Shown one piece after another: positions 50,591 through 63,824 of a stretch of DNA of 64,000 nt. A model generated the notes under the pieces. The model had not been told where the DNA came from. It did not search any database and saw only the letters and a list, made by a program, of their open reading frames with translations. A program made the translations under genes and the position numbers. The DNA is taken from assembly GCF_030034735.1 (NCBI RefSeq), contig NZ_CP125370.1, forward strand, positions 186,001-250,000. Reading direction: 5' to 3'. Every line of letters starts with the position of its first letter. Position 1 is the stretch's first letter. The DNA is from Paenibacillus sp. RC334. GTDB taxonomy: Bacteria > Bacillota > Bacilli > Paenibacillales > Paenibacillaceae.

Positions 50591-53026
50591 ATGAAGCCAT
50601 TATTTTTTCGCAAGGTAACGGCAGCTTCTCTGGCGGGTGCGCTGCTGCTGCCTGCCTCTTATGCAGGCGCCGAACAAATGCTCAATCCGGATACAGATGG
50701 GATTCAAGCTGCAGGGCAGATTACCCTTCAAGATCAAAACCAAGAGAACATTTCCATTCAAAGCAAAAAGACCGTTTCTTTCAAGGAAACTTCCGTACAT
50801 GATCCATCCATTCTGAAAGTGAAAGATACATTTTACATTTTTGGTTCCCATCTTGCTGCTGCCAAGTCCAAGGACCTCATGAATTGGGATACGATTGCCA
50901 CAGGAGTAGCGAATGGTAATGTATTGATTCCCAACGTCAAAGAGGAATTAAAAGAAGCGCTGGATTGGGCCCAGACAGACACGCTGTGGGCAGCGGATGT
51001 CATTCAACTGGCCAATGGAAAGTTTTACATGTACTATAACGCCTGCAAGGGTGACTCCCCGCGTTCAGCAATGGGTCTAGCAGTTGCCGATAAAATTGAA
51101 GGGCCTTATAAGAATAAAGGCATTTTCCTGAAATCTGGCATGTGGGGTCAACTGGGTGAGGATGGGACGATCTATGACGCAACCAAGCATCCGAATGTCG
51201 TGGACCCGGACACTTTTTACGATAAGAGCGGCAAGCTCTGGATGGTATACGGCTCCTACTCAGGAGGCATTTTCATTCTGGAAATGGATGAAAAAACAGG
51301 GAAGCCGCTGCCCGGACAAGGCTACGGGAAAAAGCTGACAGGCGGTAACCATGCCCGTATGGAAGGGTCGTACATACAGTACAGTCCGCAAACGGACTAT
51401 TATTACTTGTTCCTGTCTTATGGGGGCTTATCGGCAGATGGAGGATACAACCTTCGTGTGGCTCGATCCAAAACACCGGATGGTCCTTTTTACGATGCTG
51501 AGGGCAACGATATGATCAAGGTCAAGGCGAATCCTGACAAGCCTCTTTTTGATGACGCTTCCATTGAGCCGTACGGTGTCAAGCTGATAGGGAACTATCT
51601 GATTCCAAGAGAAATTGGGGACTCGGGTACTGGACTGGGTACAGGCTATGTTTCACCCGGACATAACTCGGCTTATTACGATCCCAAAACGAAAAAGCAT
51701 TTTCTGATTTTTCACTCCCGTTTCCCGGGCAGAGGCGAACAGTTTGAAGTGCGGGTGCATGAAATGTTTATGAACGCTGACGGTTGGCCTGTAGTTGCTC
51801 CTTATCGTTATTCTGGGGATGAGGATTCACTGAAGAAGTTGTCGGAAAAGGATGTCCTCGGTCAATACTCGTATGTAAATCACGGGAAAGAAATCTCGGC
51901 CAATATTAAGCAAGCCGTGACCGTCAGTTTGGAAAGCGGCGGCAAACTGTCCGGCGGCGCGAGCGGTACATGGAAGCTTGGTACAGGTAATCAGCTGGAG
52001 ATTACGGCGGATGGCACGAAGTACAAAGGTGTATTCCTGCGGCATCTTGATCCAGATACGGGCACCAAGACGCTTGCCTTCACTGCCCTGTCCTCCAAGG
52101 GTGTTGCGGTCTGGGGTACGTTGAAGCCTGAGCAGAAGGCCAGCAAAATTGTAGCCGCGGTGCAGAAGGATTTGAGCTTGGGCGATACGAGCAACGTTTT
52201 TTATAATCTGACGCTTCCTACTCAGGGAACACAAGATACCACCATTTCGTGGGAGTCCTCACGTCCCGAGAACATTTCCGTGACAGGTGAAGTGTACCGT
52301 CCAGAAGCGGGCTCCCAGCCTGCAACGGTCACATTGACCGCGACCATAAAAAAAGACAAAGCAACAGCGAAGAAAAGCTTTATAGCCACGGTTCCCGAGC
52401 AGGCTCAGGGTCCGCAGCTCGCGCACTATTCATGGAGTGAGGATCAAGGGACAACGGTCGTGGATAGCACATACAACAACTATGATGGCAAGGCATTTGG
52501 GGGAGCCACATGGGACAAGGAAGGGAAGTCCGGCGGAGCTCTTGTTTTGAACGGCAAGGATGGTTACGTGCAGCTGCCGGGCATGGTAACGGATGCCGAG
52601 GACTTTACTTTTTCCGCGTGGGTAAACTGGAAGGGCGGCGCAGCCTGGCAGCGGATTTTTGACTTTGGAAATGGACAGAGCCGCCATATGTTCCTGACTT
52701 CATCCCAAGGAAGCGGAGTGCTACAGTTTACGATCCATGAAGGTACGGATCAAAGCTTGCTTTCGAAAGCACCGCTGCCATTGAACCAATGGACGCATGT
52801 AGCGGTTACACTGGAGGGGAACACTGGAAAGCTGTATGTAAACGGTGAAGAGGTAGCTGTTAATGATAGCGTTACCTTTAACCCGAGAGAACTGCTGACG
52901 AGCGAGGCTTATCTCGGCAAAAGCCGCTTTGCTGCCGATGCCAACTTTAATGGCAGTCTGGATGAGGTTCAATTGTATAACAAAGCGCTTACAACAGATG
53001 AAATTAAGGCATTGGCAGGTCTTTGA
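50591..53026 (+). CDS. Secreted GH43 arabinan endo-1,5-alpha-L-arabinosidase with LamG-like C-terminus
   Basis: An 811-aa exported enzyme. Signal peptide about 1-27 (cleavage near YAGA). GH43 propeller about 55-410: catalytic base in SVHDPSILKV, then LWAADVIQL, VVDPDTFYDKSGKLWMVYGS, and the likely acid Glu in RMEGSYIQYS; SPGHNSAYYDPKTKKHFLIF near the end. A beta domain (about 420-510) and an immunoglobulin-like repeat (ISVTGEVYRPEAGSQPATVT) follow. The last 200 residues are a LamG/concanavalin-like module (LVLNGKDGYVQLPGMV, FTFSAWVNW, GKLYVNGEEV) likely for carbohydrate binding. It degrades arabinan of plant pectin. Confidence 0.88.
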   Translation: MKPLFFRKVTAASLAGALLLPASYAGAEQMLNPDTDGIQAAGQITLQDQNQENISIQSKKTVSFKETSVHDPSILKVKDTFYIFGSHLAAAKSKDLMNWDTIATGVANGNVLIPNVKEELKEALDWAQTDTLWAADVIQLANGKFYMYYNACKGDSPRSAMGLAVADKIEGPYKNKGIFLKSGMWGQLGEDGTIYDATKHPNVVDPDTFYDKSGKLWMVYGSYSGGIFILEMDEKTGKPLPGQGYGKKLTGGNHARMEGSYIQYSPQTDYYYLFLSYGGLSADGGYNLRVARSKTPDGPFYDAEGNDMIKVKANPDKPLFDDASIEPYGVKLIGNYLIPREIGDSGTGLGTGYVSPGHNSAYYDPKTKKHFLIFHSRFPGRGEQFEVRVHEMFMNADGWPVVAPYRYSGDEDSLKKLSEKDVLGQYSYVNHGKEISANIKQAVTVSLESGGKLSGGASGTWKLGTGNQLEITADGTKYKGVFLRHLDPDTGTKTLAFTALSSKGVAVWGTLKPEQKASKIVAAVQKDLSLGDTSNVFYNLTLPTQGTQDTTISWESSRPENISVTGEVYRPEAGSQPATVTLTATIKKDKATAKKSFIATVPEQAQGPQLAHYSWSEDQGTTVVDSTYNNYDGKAFGGATWDKEGKSGGALVLNGKDGYVQLPGMVTDAEDFTFSAWVNWKGGAAWQRIFDFGNGQSRHMFLTSSQGSGVLQFTIHEGTDQSLLSKAPLPLNQWTHVAVTLEGNTGKLYVNGEEVAVNDSVTFNPRELLTSEAYLGKSRFAADANFNGSLDEVQLYNKALTTDEIKALAGL

Positions 53027-53056
53027 TGCTGGTAAAACAATAACGTAACCGAGTAG

Positions 53057-53108
53057 ATGCAGGAGACGGGCTTATTATAAAAAAAGTTCGTTTCCTGCAT
53101 AAGTTTTA
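53057..53108 (+). terminator. Terminator after the arabinanase gene
   Basis: ATGCAGGAGACG pairs with CGTTTCCTGCAT (one mismatch) around a loop containing an A run, followed by a T-rich stretch. Confidence 0.55.
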
Positions 53109-53425
53109 TATATTTATTTTTCTTTTGCTGGTATAATAATAAGCAGTCGTGGATATACTGTTTTAAGTAGGCGTTGATGAATGACTTTCGCCTCATGAAT
53201 ACGGCCTAGAAACGTAAATAGATGACAAGAGCACTCTGCATAATTTAAATTCCCCAGTGCTTGCGTTTTCAATACACTTATGGTAATATGAGTATATTGA
53301 AATTGTGACCTGAGATTCGCATATTGTAGAGGGTTATTGTTTTAGGTTGAAATAACCTTGTACAATATGTGAATTTTTATTTGTAAAAAATAAAGGTCAT
53401 ATAAATATATTTTGGAGGTAATTCC
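53109..53425 (+). promoter_or_regulatory. Control region and leader of the cold-shock gene
   Basis: No gene in this stretch. A likely promoter is TTGTTT (53337-53342), 18 bases, TACAAT (53361-53366); the spacer contains the small inverted repeat AGGTTGAAATAACCT. The leader of about 55 bases ends in TTGGAGG. Cold-shock mRNAs often have regulatory leaders, but no named element was recognised. Confidence 0.45.
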
Positions 53426-53626
53426 ATGCAAACAGGTACAGTTAAATGGTTTAACGCAGAAAAAGGTTTTGGTTTCATCGAGGTTGAAGGTGGAAGCGAC
53501 GTATTCGTACATTTCTCCGCAATCCAAGGCGACGGCTTCAAATCTTTGGACGAAGGCCAACGCGTAGAATTCAACGTAGTTGAAGGAAACCGTGGACCAC
53601 AAGCTGAGAACGTTGTAAAACTGTAA
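53426..53626 (+). CDS. Cold-shock protein, CspA family
   Basis: A 66-aa single OB-fold nucleic-acid chaperone. RNP1 is KGFGFIEV and RNP2 is VFVHFSAI; the start [14 protein letters not shown] and the end [10 protein letters not shown] are typical. ATG 53426 follows TTGGAGG. Followed by the cold-inducible YdjO gene, with a terminator between them. Confidence 0.97.
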   Translation: MQTGTVKWFNAEKGFGFIEVEGGSDVFVHFSAIQGDGFKSLDEGQRVEFNVVEGNRGPQAENVVKL

Positions 53627-53646
53627 TTTAAAATTACAGCCTACTT

Positions 53647-53685
53647 CAAATGCCCCGAACATAGCGTTTGGGGCATTTGTTTTTA
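53647..53685 (+). terminator. Terminator after the cold-shock gene
   Basis: CAAATGCCCC and GGGGCATTTG form a perfect 10-base stem, followed by a T run. A separate palindrome, CTGTAATTTAAAATTACAG, spans the csp stop codon. Confidence 0.85.
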
Positions 53686-53757
53686 TCTGTTCACAGGGCC
53701 GTTTTTGAACTGATTACATCTTATCGCTTTATAAATCATGAAGAAAGAGGGATGTTT

Positions 53758-53973
53758 ATGTACAATTCACGGAAAAAGCCAATGGATGAGATTCCTGAGG
53801 AAATTACAACTGTCTGGAATTGCGCCAGTGATACGTGCAACGGATGGATGCGGGATAATTTCGCTTTTTCTGTCGAGCCGACATGCCCCATTTGCGGTTC
53901 TGCCATGGTGAAGGGCGAGAAAAAGCTGGCCGTTTTGAATAATACGAGCTTTAATCATACCAAACAATCCTAA
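53758..53973 (+). CDS. Cold-inducible zinc-ribbon protein YdjO
   Basis: About 71 aa from ATG 53758; the ATG six bases earlier is too close to AGAGGG. It starts MYNSRKKPMDEIPEE and has two Cys pairs, WNCASDTCNGWMRDNF and PTCPICGSAMV, forming a small zinc ribbon as in YdjO of Bacillus. Its role in the cold response is unknown. The cold-shock gene upstream fits. Confidence 0.85.
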   Translation: MYNSRKKPMDEIPEEITTVWNCASDTCNGWMRDNFAFSVEPTCPICGSAMVKGEKKLAVLNNTSFNHTKQS

Positions 53974-53995
53974 TTGGATATATGTTTGTAGTAAA

Positions 53996-54037
53996 GGATG
54001 CCCCATAGCCGCTAACGGCGCTGAGGCGTCTTTTTTG
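53996..54037 (+). terminator. Terminator after the ydjO-like gene
   Basis: An imperfect stem around GATGCCCCATAGCCGC and GGCGCTGAGGCGTC with a TAAC loop, followed by TTTTTT. Confidence 0.5.
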
Positions 54038-54124
54038 TTTTTTGGAGAATGCACCGCAAGGTGCTATTTTTTTGTACATCAGGATTTTGCAAAATCCTCA
54101 CGTATGAATGTCTTGGTTCTCCGA

Positions 54125-54946
54125 TTATGGCATGGGGGAAGGTTGAGATAGTATGCTCAGTAAGGTGGAATTAAATTCGGGGAGCGCGTCGTAGAATACA
54201 GCATGACCGCTTCGTTCAAAAGGAATAAGCCTCGATCCGGCAATTCCTTTTTGGGTTTCGATTGCCAGCGGGAAAGGGCAGACCTGATCCAGCTTCCCGT
54301 GTAAAATCCAGGTAGGTACACGGATATATGGCAGATCCGGACGTAAATCAGAATCACGCAGTGAATATAAAGTGAAGGCCATGCTGTTGACAGAGGATGC
54401 AAAGCCTTGGTCACGTATCCAATCGCGTAAGCTCTGGCTGACGGGGTTGGCAAACAATAGTTCGCCAAATGAAGTGACCAGTTGCGGTCGATCTGTATAG
54501 GCTTGCTTGATGAGCTTATCCACCTCCGTGACCGGAGTGCCTTGAGGAAAGTCGCTGGATTGAGTGAAACGGGGCGTAGCTGCTCCAAGAAGAATAAGCT
54601 GAGTGACTCCAAATCCCCGGTGCCTGCTCATATAGCGTACGACAACAGCCCCTCCCATGGAAAAACCAATCAGCCGCACCTGTCTTAGCTGGAGCGACTG
54701 AATGACAGCTAGCAGATCGTCCGCAAGCCGATCATAGTTATAGCTTTGCCACGGTCGATCTGACCTGCCGAATCCCCGAAGATCCACCTGAATACAGCGA
54801 TACCCGTAAGAAGGCAGCAGAGCCGCCTGATATTCGTACATTCGATGATCCAGCGGCCATCCGTGCACCATCAGAATGGGGATGCCATCTCCTGTATCTT
54901 CTACATACAGCTTGACGCCGCGTTCTACCTCAACATAATATCCCAT
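54125..54946 (-). CDS. Alpha/beta-hydrolase
   Basis: About 273 aa from ATG 54946, eight bases after AAAGGGG. The fold is clear: oxyanion motif MVHGWPLDHRMY, LRGFGRSDRP, nucleophile Ser in LIGFSMGGAVV, the acid Asp in LHGKLDQVCPF and the His in FERSGHAVFYD. It resembles non-haem chloroperoxidase/esterase-type hydrolases (GWPLDHRM is common there). No signal peptide. The substrate is unknown. Single gene. Confidence 0.88.
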   Translation of the reverse strand: MGYYVEVERGVKLYVEDTGDGIPILMVHGWPLDHRMYEYQAALLPSYGYRCIQVDLRGFGRSDRPWQSYNYDRLADDLLAVIQSLQLRQVRLIGFSMGGAVVVRYMSRHRGFGVTQLILLGAATPRFTQSSDFPQGTPVTEVDKLIKQAYTDRPQLVTSFGELLFANPVSQSLRDWIRDQGFASSVNSMAFTLYSLRDSDLRPDLPYIRVPTWILHGKLDQVCPFPLAIETQKGIAGSRLIPFERSGHAVFYDALPEFNSTLLSILSQPSPMP

Positions 54947-55133
54947 TGCTTTCACCCCTTTAGAGTCACGAAAATTCGTTCTTTTTCACATATATGTACC
55001 CGGGGCTTAGCTCATTCGAAAAAGGGATGGCAGCAGTCACGATTTGAACGTATTGATTGTTAAAAAATGTATGTCATCCCGTATAGCGATAAGATATAAT
55101 GATGGGATGAAATAGCAACGGGAGAGTGGAACC

Positions 55134-55463
55134 ATGGCACCATCAAAAACTTTAAAATGGATTACAGGCGGTCTAGAGCTATTTTTAGCTATTCCTGTTT
55201 TGGGTGGATTCATCGTCTTAAACTCTGCGTATACCGTATTGTTTTTTATGATGATTTTCCATATTGTTACATTAGTGCTCTCGGTGGTAAACAAGGAGGC
55301 CTATTATGGATCTATCTTAGGGATCGTGACCTCTGTTGTCGGATGGATTCCGTTCGTGGGATGGTTAATGCATTTGTTTTCAGGTATATTTTTGATGATT
55401 ACCGCAGCACAGCAGCCGCGTTATCAAGATCGCAACTCCTACGATGATTATTATCGTTACTAA
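55134..55463 (+). CDS. Small membrane protein (109 aa)
   Basis: ATG 55134 with GGGAGAG upstream. Three or four hydrophobic segments (WITGGLELFLAIPVLGGFIV, AYTVLFFMMIFHIVTLVLSV, VTSVVGWIPFVGWLMHLFSG) and a hydrophilic tail rich in Tyr, Asp and Arg. Not assigned to a family. Single gene, function unknown. Confidence 0.7.
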   Translation: MAPSKTLKWITGGLELFLAIPVLGGFIVLNSAYTVLFFMMIFHIVTLVLSVVNKEAYYGSILGIVTSVVGWIPFVGWLMHLFSGIFLMITAAQQPRYQDRNSYDDYYRY

Positions 55464-55593
55464 AGTACAGACAGTTGAATCAGCAACCTGCTCTGTGGGA
55501 TTACGCCGCTTGTGAACATTTTGTGTGAAGTGAGAAGAAGGCTCTGTTGTTAAGAGAGCTTTGCGAAACGAATACAGTATCTGTAAAATGAAA

Positions 55594-55947
55594 ATATAGT
55601 TACTCGTTGTTGCATAAAGCTAGACAAGTAACTACATCATTTCATACAGAGTTGTACAAGCTCGTGCCGGAAGATCCGGTATCGGACGTTTCGCAGTTGT
55701 CACGTTTCCGAAATCATCGGTTGGGAAGTACGTATTGAAACATGTGGTCCGTCAGTGCATTGAGCAGGGCCTGGAGATAAGCAAAACCATTCTCATGGAC
55801 GCGACATACGCGTATGTAGGCAGCCAAAAACAGAGGCCGCTCAACGTACTGGGAGTGCAGCTAAGCGCTGTTTTGCTTCGTCGCCAAACAGCAGTCAAAG
55901 CTGGTAAGAAACTGCCCAAGTTGCCGTACGTCAAAAGCAACAAGTAA
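55594..55947 (+). mobile_element. Relic of an IS1182-like (DDE) transposase
   Basis: In two frames the stretch encodes ELYKLVPEDPVSDVSQLSRF with RNHRLG, then VVRQCIEQGLEISKTILMDA with TYAYVGSQKQRPLNVL. The order of LYxLVPEDHxVxxxxxF, xxxQCIExGLxxxxxxxxDAT is that of IS1182-family transposases, including the first catalytic Asp region (LMDATY). The central and C-terminal parts and both IS ends are missing, so it is dead. It lies beside the large collagen-like gene. Confidence 0.6.
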
Positions 55948-55966
55948 AGAAAAAATCGAGCAGAGC

Positions 55967-56009
55967 AAAAGTAGCCCCTCCTCGGTAGAGGATGGACTAC
56001 TTTTTTTGT
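55967..56009. terminator. Bidirectional terminator at the end of the collagen-like gene
   Basis: AAAGTAGCCCCTCCTC and GAGGATGGACTACTTT pair with few mismatches around GGTA, with T runs in both directions. Confidence 0.7.
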
Positions 56010-56044
56010 ATTACATTAGCTTTAATTCCGGTTCTGAGTCTCGT

Positions 56045-60139
<4,095 letters not shown>

Positions 60140-60910
60140 TTACTTCGTTGCCGCTGACTTAGCTGGAGCTTTACTTGTTCCTACTGGCGGTTGGGACGGT
60201 TTAACGCCGTTTACTAAATCCGTAACTATTTTCTCTAGGTTAGAGATTCGATTGTTGTATTCGGTGTCAGTAACTTTACCGTTTTTCTTTTCTTCAGCCA
60301 TCCTCGATTTCGTGTCGGAAACGAGCAAACTAATGACTTCTTTCACGTTCACGCTTTGTGCCTTTGCGATCGCAGCGAGCGTTTTACCGGCTTTCAATTG
60401 TGTGTTCAGTTCGCTGGAAGATAGACCTAGCAGCTTCAAAAGGGCTTTATTCTCCGCATAATTACCGCCCGCCGCTTTCGGGCCGTTGGCATCGCCAGGA
60501 AGTACATTCCCTTTGGCGGCGAGCAGTTTCTCGGCCATAGCGGAATAGTCCGTTGTATTGGATGCGTTAGCTCCGGCAGGAGGATTTTCCTTCAGCCATG
60601 TGGAGAGATTCGTTTTCAGCTTTTCTTTGGACACGCCTTGCTTCTCAGCCACTTCACCCAAGGTGTTTTGTTTAAGTTGGGTTCTAAGCGCATCGTTATC
60701 AAGGGACAATAGCTTGCCCAGCTTGTCCTGAAATTGACCGATTTGTCCAAATTGTCCTTGTGCATCCGTAGGCGGCTTTTGTGAAGCATTAGCAGATTTG
60801 TCAGCTGTAGCGGCAGCAGCGTGAACCGCGCCCGCAGAATAAAGTGCTCCACCTCCTAGAAATGCCAATGCCATCGTTCCAGCCAAAATTGCTTTCCTGG
60901 TGTTCTTCAT
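60140..60910 (-). CDS. Exported repeat protein (256 aa)
   Basis: ATG 60910 is favoured by GGTGG nine bases upstream; the frame reaches 61030. Signal peptide of about 30 residues (cleavage near VHAAA). The mature protein has two related units: LLSLDNDALRTQLKQNTLGE with VAEKQGVSKEKLK, and LLGLSSSELNTQLKAGKTLA with AIAKAQSVNVKEV, the second followed by a basic helix (KKNGKVTDTEYNNRI). The C-terminus is rich in Pro, Lys and Ala. The unit also occurs in the protein at 43604-44002. Family unnamed, function unknown; the surface-protein neighbour is suggestive only. Confidence 0.7.
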   Translation of the reverse strand: MKNTRKAILAGTMALAFLGGGALYSAGAVHAAAATADKSANASQKPPTDAQGQFGQIGQFQDKLGKLLSLDNDALRTQLKQNTLGEVAEKQGVSKEKLKTNLSTWLKENPPAGANASNTTDYSAMAEKLLAAKGNVLPGDANGPKAAGGNYAENKALLKLLGLSSSELNTQLKAGKTLAAIAKAQSVNVKEVISLLVSDTKSRMAEEKKNGKVTDTEYNNRISNLEKIVTDLVNGVKPSQPPVGTSKAPAKSAATK

Positions 60911-61128
60911 CTTCATTTTCCACCTTTCGGTTAGGGTGTGTTTGGTACGAGATTTATCATAAGATATGAACTTGAATGCTGTCTGAGTGCAAGCTGAGCA
61001 TTTGCTGAATAGGTTTTTTTTGGGCGGCATGACTAAAATTTTAACTGAACATTTACTTGTATTATGTGTATTAAGTGATATAATACACTATATGCACGAT
61101 AGATGCAGCGGATTAGGGGGAAAAACCC

Positions 61129-61542
61129 ATGGAAGAGCAAAGGGTTGGCTCGCTTCGGTTTTTAATTGATTTTAGCCAGCCATTATATGAACAAATATTA
61201 AATCAGGTACGAAGCTCCATTGCCAAAGGGGAGATTGAAATGGGAAGCAAAATGCCGTCCGTTCGTGATCTGGCACAGGAATTGCGTATGAATCCGAATA
61301 CTGTGATGCGGGCGTATCAGGAGCTGGAGCGGGACGGACTGACTGAGAAGCGGCGCGGCTTGGGAACCTATGTTACGTCGTCCAGTGAGCGGGTAGACAG
61401 CTTTCGGGAACAACTGGCCCTGACGTATATAGATCAGTTCCTGGGACAGATGAGCAGTCTGGGGCTGTCATGGGAGGATGTACAGCGGTATATAGGAAGC
61501 AAACAGAACGGGAAAGATGACGAAGGAGGCGAAGGGGCATGA
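61129..61542 (+). CDS. GntR-family regulator, YtrA type
   Basis: A 137-aa short GntR protein: winged helix at residues 8-80 (PLYEQILNQVRSSIAKGEIE, then KMPSVRDLAQELRMNPNTVM and GLGTYVTS) and a small dimerisation tail. This is the YtrA subfamily, which represses the ABC operon it heads. ATG 61129 follows AGGGGG. It overlaps the ATPase gene by four bases (ATGA). Confidence 0.92.
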   Translation: MEEQRVGSLRFLIDFSQPLYEQILNQVRSSIAKGEIEMGSKMPSVRDLAQELRMNPNTVMRAYQELERDGLTEKRRGLGTYVTSSSERVDSFREQLALTYIDQFLGQMSSLGLSWEDVQRYIGSKQNGKDDEGGEGA

Positions 61543-62252
61543 CGGAATCTATTGTGGTTGCGAGTCATCTGACGAAGCAATATGAAAGTAAAAAAGCGCT
61601 GGACCACTTGGATGTCGTCATTCCGGCGGGACGCATTGTAGGGGTGCTTGGACCCAATGGTTGCGGGAAGTCAAGCTTGTTTCGGGCGATCACCGGATTG
61701 ATTCGGCCGGACGGAGGCGAGCTTTACGTGTTGGGGCAAAAGCCCGGTTGGGAAACCAACCGTGGCATATCCTACCTGCCTGACCGGGCCCGCTGGTACC
61801 CCAATCATACGGTGCAGCAGACACTGGAGTGGGGACAGTCCTTTTTGCCCGGCTTTAATATGAAGGATGCGCATAAGCTGGCTGATCATATGGACGTAGA
61901 GTTGGAGTTGAAAATGACCGGGTTGAGCCGCGGGCAGGAGGCCCGTGTGCTGCTGATTCTGTGTCTGGCGCGTGAGGTTCCGCTTATGATCCTGGATGAA
62001 CCCTTTGCTGGCATTGATGTCCTTTCCAGAGAAGCAATCGTGGCCGGTATTATTGATTATTTGGAGGATCGGCAGCAATCCATACTCATGAGTACACATG
62101 ATATTCAGGAAGTGGAAGGTTTATTTGATTACACGATTATGATGGACCGCGGACGGGTGATATGGTCCGGTGATTCGGATGATCTACGTGGAGAGCATGG
62201 ATCACTGAATCAGGTGTTCCGCAATTTGTACAAAAAGGAGTGGAAGGCGTGA
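61539..62252 (+). CDS. ABC transporter ATP-binding protein (YtrB-like)
   Basis: A 237-aa ATPase. Walker A LGPNGCGKSSL, an unusual Q-loop region without a clear Gln near YLPDRARWYPN, signature LSRGQEARVLL in place of LSGGQ, Walker B LMILDEPFAGID and switch STHDIQEVE. The LSRGQ variant is common in the YtrB/BcrA-like group used for envelope stress or peptide antibiotics. Coupled to the regulator before it and the permease after it. Confidence 0.92.
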   Translation: MTESIVVASHLTKQYESKKALDHLDVVIPAGRIVGVLGPNGCGKSSLFRAITGLIRPDGGELYVLGQKPGWETNRGISYLPDRARWYPNHTVQQTLEWGQSFLPGFNMKDAHKLADHMDVELELKMTGLSRGQEARVLLILCLAREVPLMILDEPFAGIDVLSREAIVAGIIDYLEDRQQSILMSTHDIQEVEGLFDYTIMMDRGRVIWSGDSDDLRGEHGSLNQVFRNLYKKEWKA

Positions 62253-63016
62253 ATTCATCAGGGCTGTTCAAAGATTTGATACGCCATGAATTTCGAAATA
62301 AAGGAAGCTGGAGAAAGCAGAGCCGCAATCGACTGCCCAGAACGTGGAGACTTGTATATTTCTCACTATTTCTAATTGCGGCGTTCGTTATTTCCTTGTA
62401 TTTCGCGCTTCACAACCAACTCGAATTGACAAGGCTGTGGTATGTCACCCTAGGCTTGCCGTACATGATCATTTTCATGGGTGTGGGAAGTCTGAGAAGA
62501 GAATGGGAGAATGACACCTACGGATGGTGGCTGACCCTGCCCTATCCGCGCATGTGGCTGATTAGCGCCAAATGGATTGCTGCTATTTTACAAGCCATGG
62601 TCGTGACATTGTTCCTGTTTGTGGTAGGTTCTCTGTACGCGCTGTTCATCTCATCAACCATCCAGCCTTATACGTTTGCGGATGCAGCGTCCTTTATTAT
62701 AGCTGGATTGAACTGGTTTGTGATGATTATCGCTTTCACACCGTTTGTTATTGCGCTGGGTCTGCTGACGGCCAGTACCAAATACAGCACTTTGCGGCCG
62801 ATTAGCCCGATACTGTGGATTCTTTTGATGGGTGGTGGGAGTGTCTTTTATTGGTCAGGCGATCAGGGGCTTTATGAGCAGTTTGACCATGTTCAGACAG
62901 GACAATGGTTTCCTTTTACTTGGCATTTCCCGGTTGCGGTGTTGATCAGTTGGGTTGCTGCATACGCATTAATCCGCTTGAACGCTTATTTGCTGGAGAA
63001 AAGGCTGTCAATTTAG
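62249..63016 (+). CDS. ABC transporter permease (ABC-2-like)
   Basis: About 255 aa from GTG 62249, nine bases after AAGGAG and overlapping the ATPase stop (GTGA). Six hydrophobic segments (LVYFSLFLIAAFVISLYFAL, YMIIFMGVGSL, AAILQAMVVTLFLFVVGSLY, WFVMIIAFTPFVIALGLLTA and two more). The segment DTYGWWLTLPYPR is typical of ABC permeases in YtrA operons. It would form the channel of the exporter. Confidence 0.82.
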   Translation: MNSSGLFKDLIRHEFRNKGSWRKQSRNRLPRTWRLVYFSLFLIAAFVISLYFALHNQLELTRLWYVTLGLPYMIIFMGVGSLRREWENDTYGWWLTLPYPRMWLISAKWIAAILQAMVVTLFLFVVGSLYALFISSTIQPYTFADAASFIIAGLNWFVMIIAFTPFVIALGLLTASTKYSTLRPISPILWILLMGGGSVFYWSGDQGLYEQFDHVQTGQWFPFTWHFPVAVLISWVAAYALIRLNAYLLEKRLSI

Positions 63017-63057
63017 CAAACGATCCAATGACATATATATAGGAAGGGAGTTTCACT

Positions 63058-63543
63058 ATGGCGACGATATTCATCTATGCATTGTTGGCTGTTTTGGTGG
63101 GGCTGATGATCTGGTTGAGAACCAAAAGACGAGGGGGGCCGGTCAAAGGAAACGGAGTGCGTCTTTTGCTTCCCTTGTTTATAGCATTCCCACTCATGAT
63201 GATGTCTGTGTACCAATTGATGCATATTCCCGGCCAAACGCATGCGCTTCCCGCCTTTTGGGAGCTGCTGGCTGCCGGGCTGTTAGGTGCGGTGTTTGGT
63301 TACGTCATTCTGCTGCATACGGCATATGAGAGACGGGACGACGGACACATTTATCCCAAGCCGAACCAATATTTTAAATACATTATTATCTCCATTATTT
63401 TGCTTCGCGTCGTTTTGACCCAGTATCTTAGTAGCTTGGGTACGACCGAGATTAGTCTACTGGCGATTACGATGGCGGTCGTCTACATCTCCATCTGGCG
63501 GATTGGGAGCTTCGTTAAGTTTCGGAGAACGTTATCGGTATAA
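63058..63543 (+). CDS. CcdC-like (DUF1453) membrane protein
   Basis: A 161-aa protein with five hydrophobic segments. The N-terminus IFIYALLAVLVGLMIWLRTK, then GPVKGNGVRLLLPLF and a central HTAYERRDDGHIY-type loop between membrane segments resemble the CcdC/DUF1453 family. ATG 63058 follows GAAGGGAG. It starts 41 bases after the permease gene and is probably cotranscribed; the connection to the ABC exporter is not known. Confidence 0.6.
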   Translation: MATIFIYALLAVLVGLMIWLRTKRRGGPVKGNGVRLLLPLFIAFPLMMMSVYQLMHIPGQTHALPAFWELLAAGLLGAVFGYVILLHTAYERRDDGHIYPKPNQYFKYIIISIILLRVVLTQYLSSLGTTEISLLAITMAVVYISIWRIGSFVKFRRTLSV

Positions 63544-63559
63544 ATGGTATAAATCGTGT

Positions 63560-63622
63560 AAAGAAGCGGGTTTTCTGTTCAAAAGCGTTCATTCGCTTGG
63601 TGATAGAACCTGTTTCTTTGTG
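63560..63622 (+). terminator. Possible terminator after the ytr-like operon
   Basis: AAAGAAGCGGGTTTTCT pairs with AGAACCTGTTTCTTT allowing G-U pairs, with a shorter AAGCG/CGCTT pair inside. The T tract is poor. The remaining 200 bases to the next gene are AT-rich with an AGAGGGG ribosome site. Confidence 0.45.
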
Positions 63623-63824
63623 GCTTCATCATAAATTCAACGGGCCACAAGTATAAAAATTTGAAAGGAGGGAGCATTGAGGTTTCAAAAGAATCGATTG
63701 GGGTTTAAAGGATAGGAGAGGATGTTGTAAATTATTTTTTTTCGTGGTAAGCTGTAACCATATTAGTTACATAAAAGGGAATCGTTTTCCATATTATTTT
63801 ATAAGATGAGAGGGGCTTACATTC

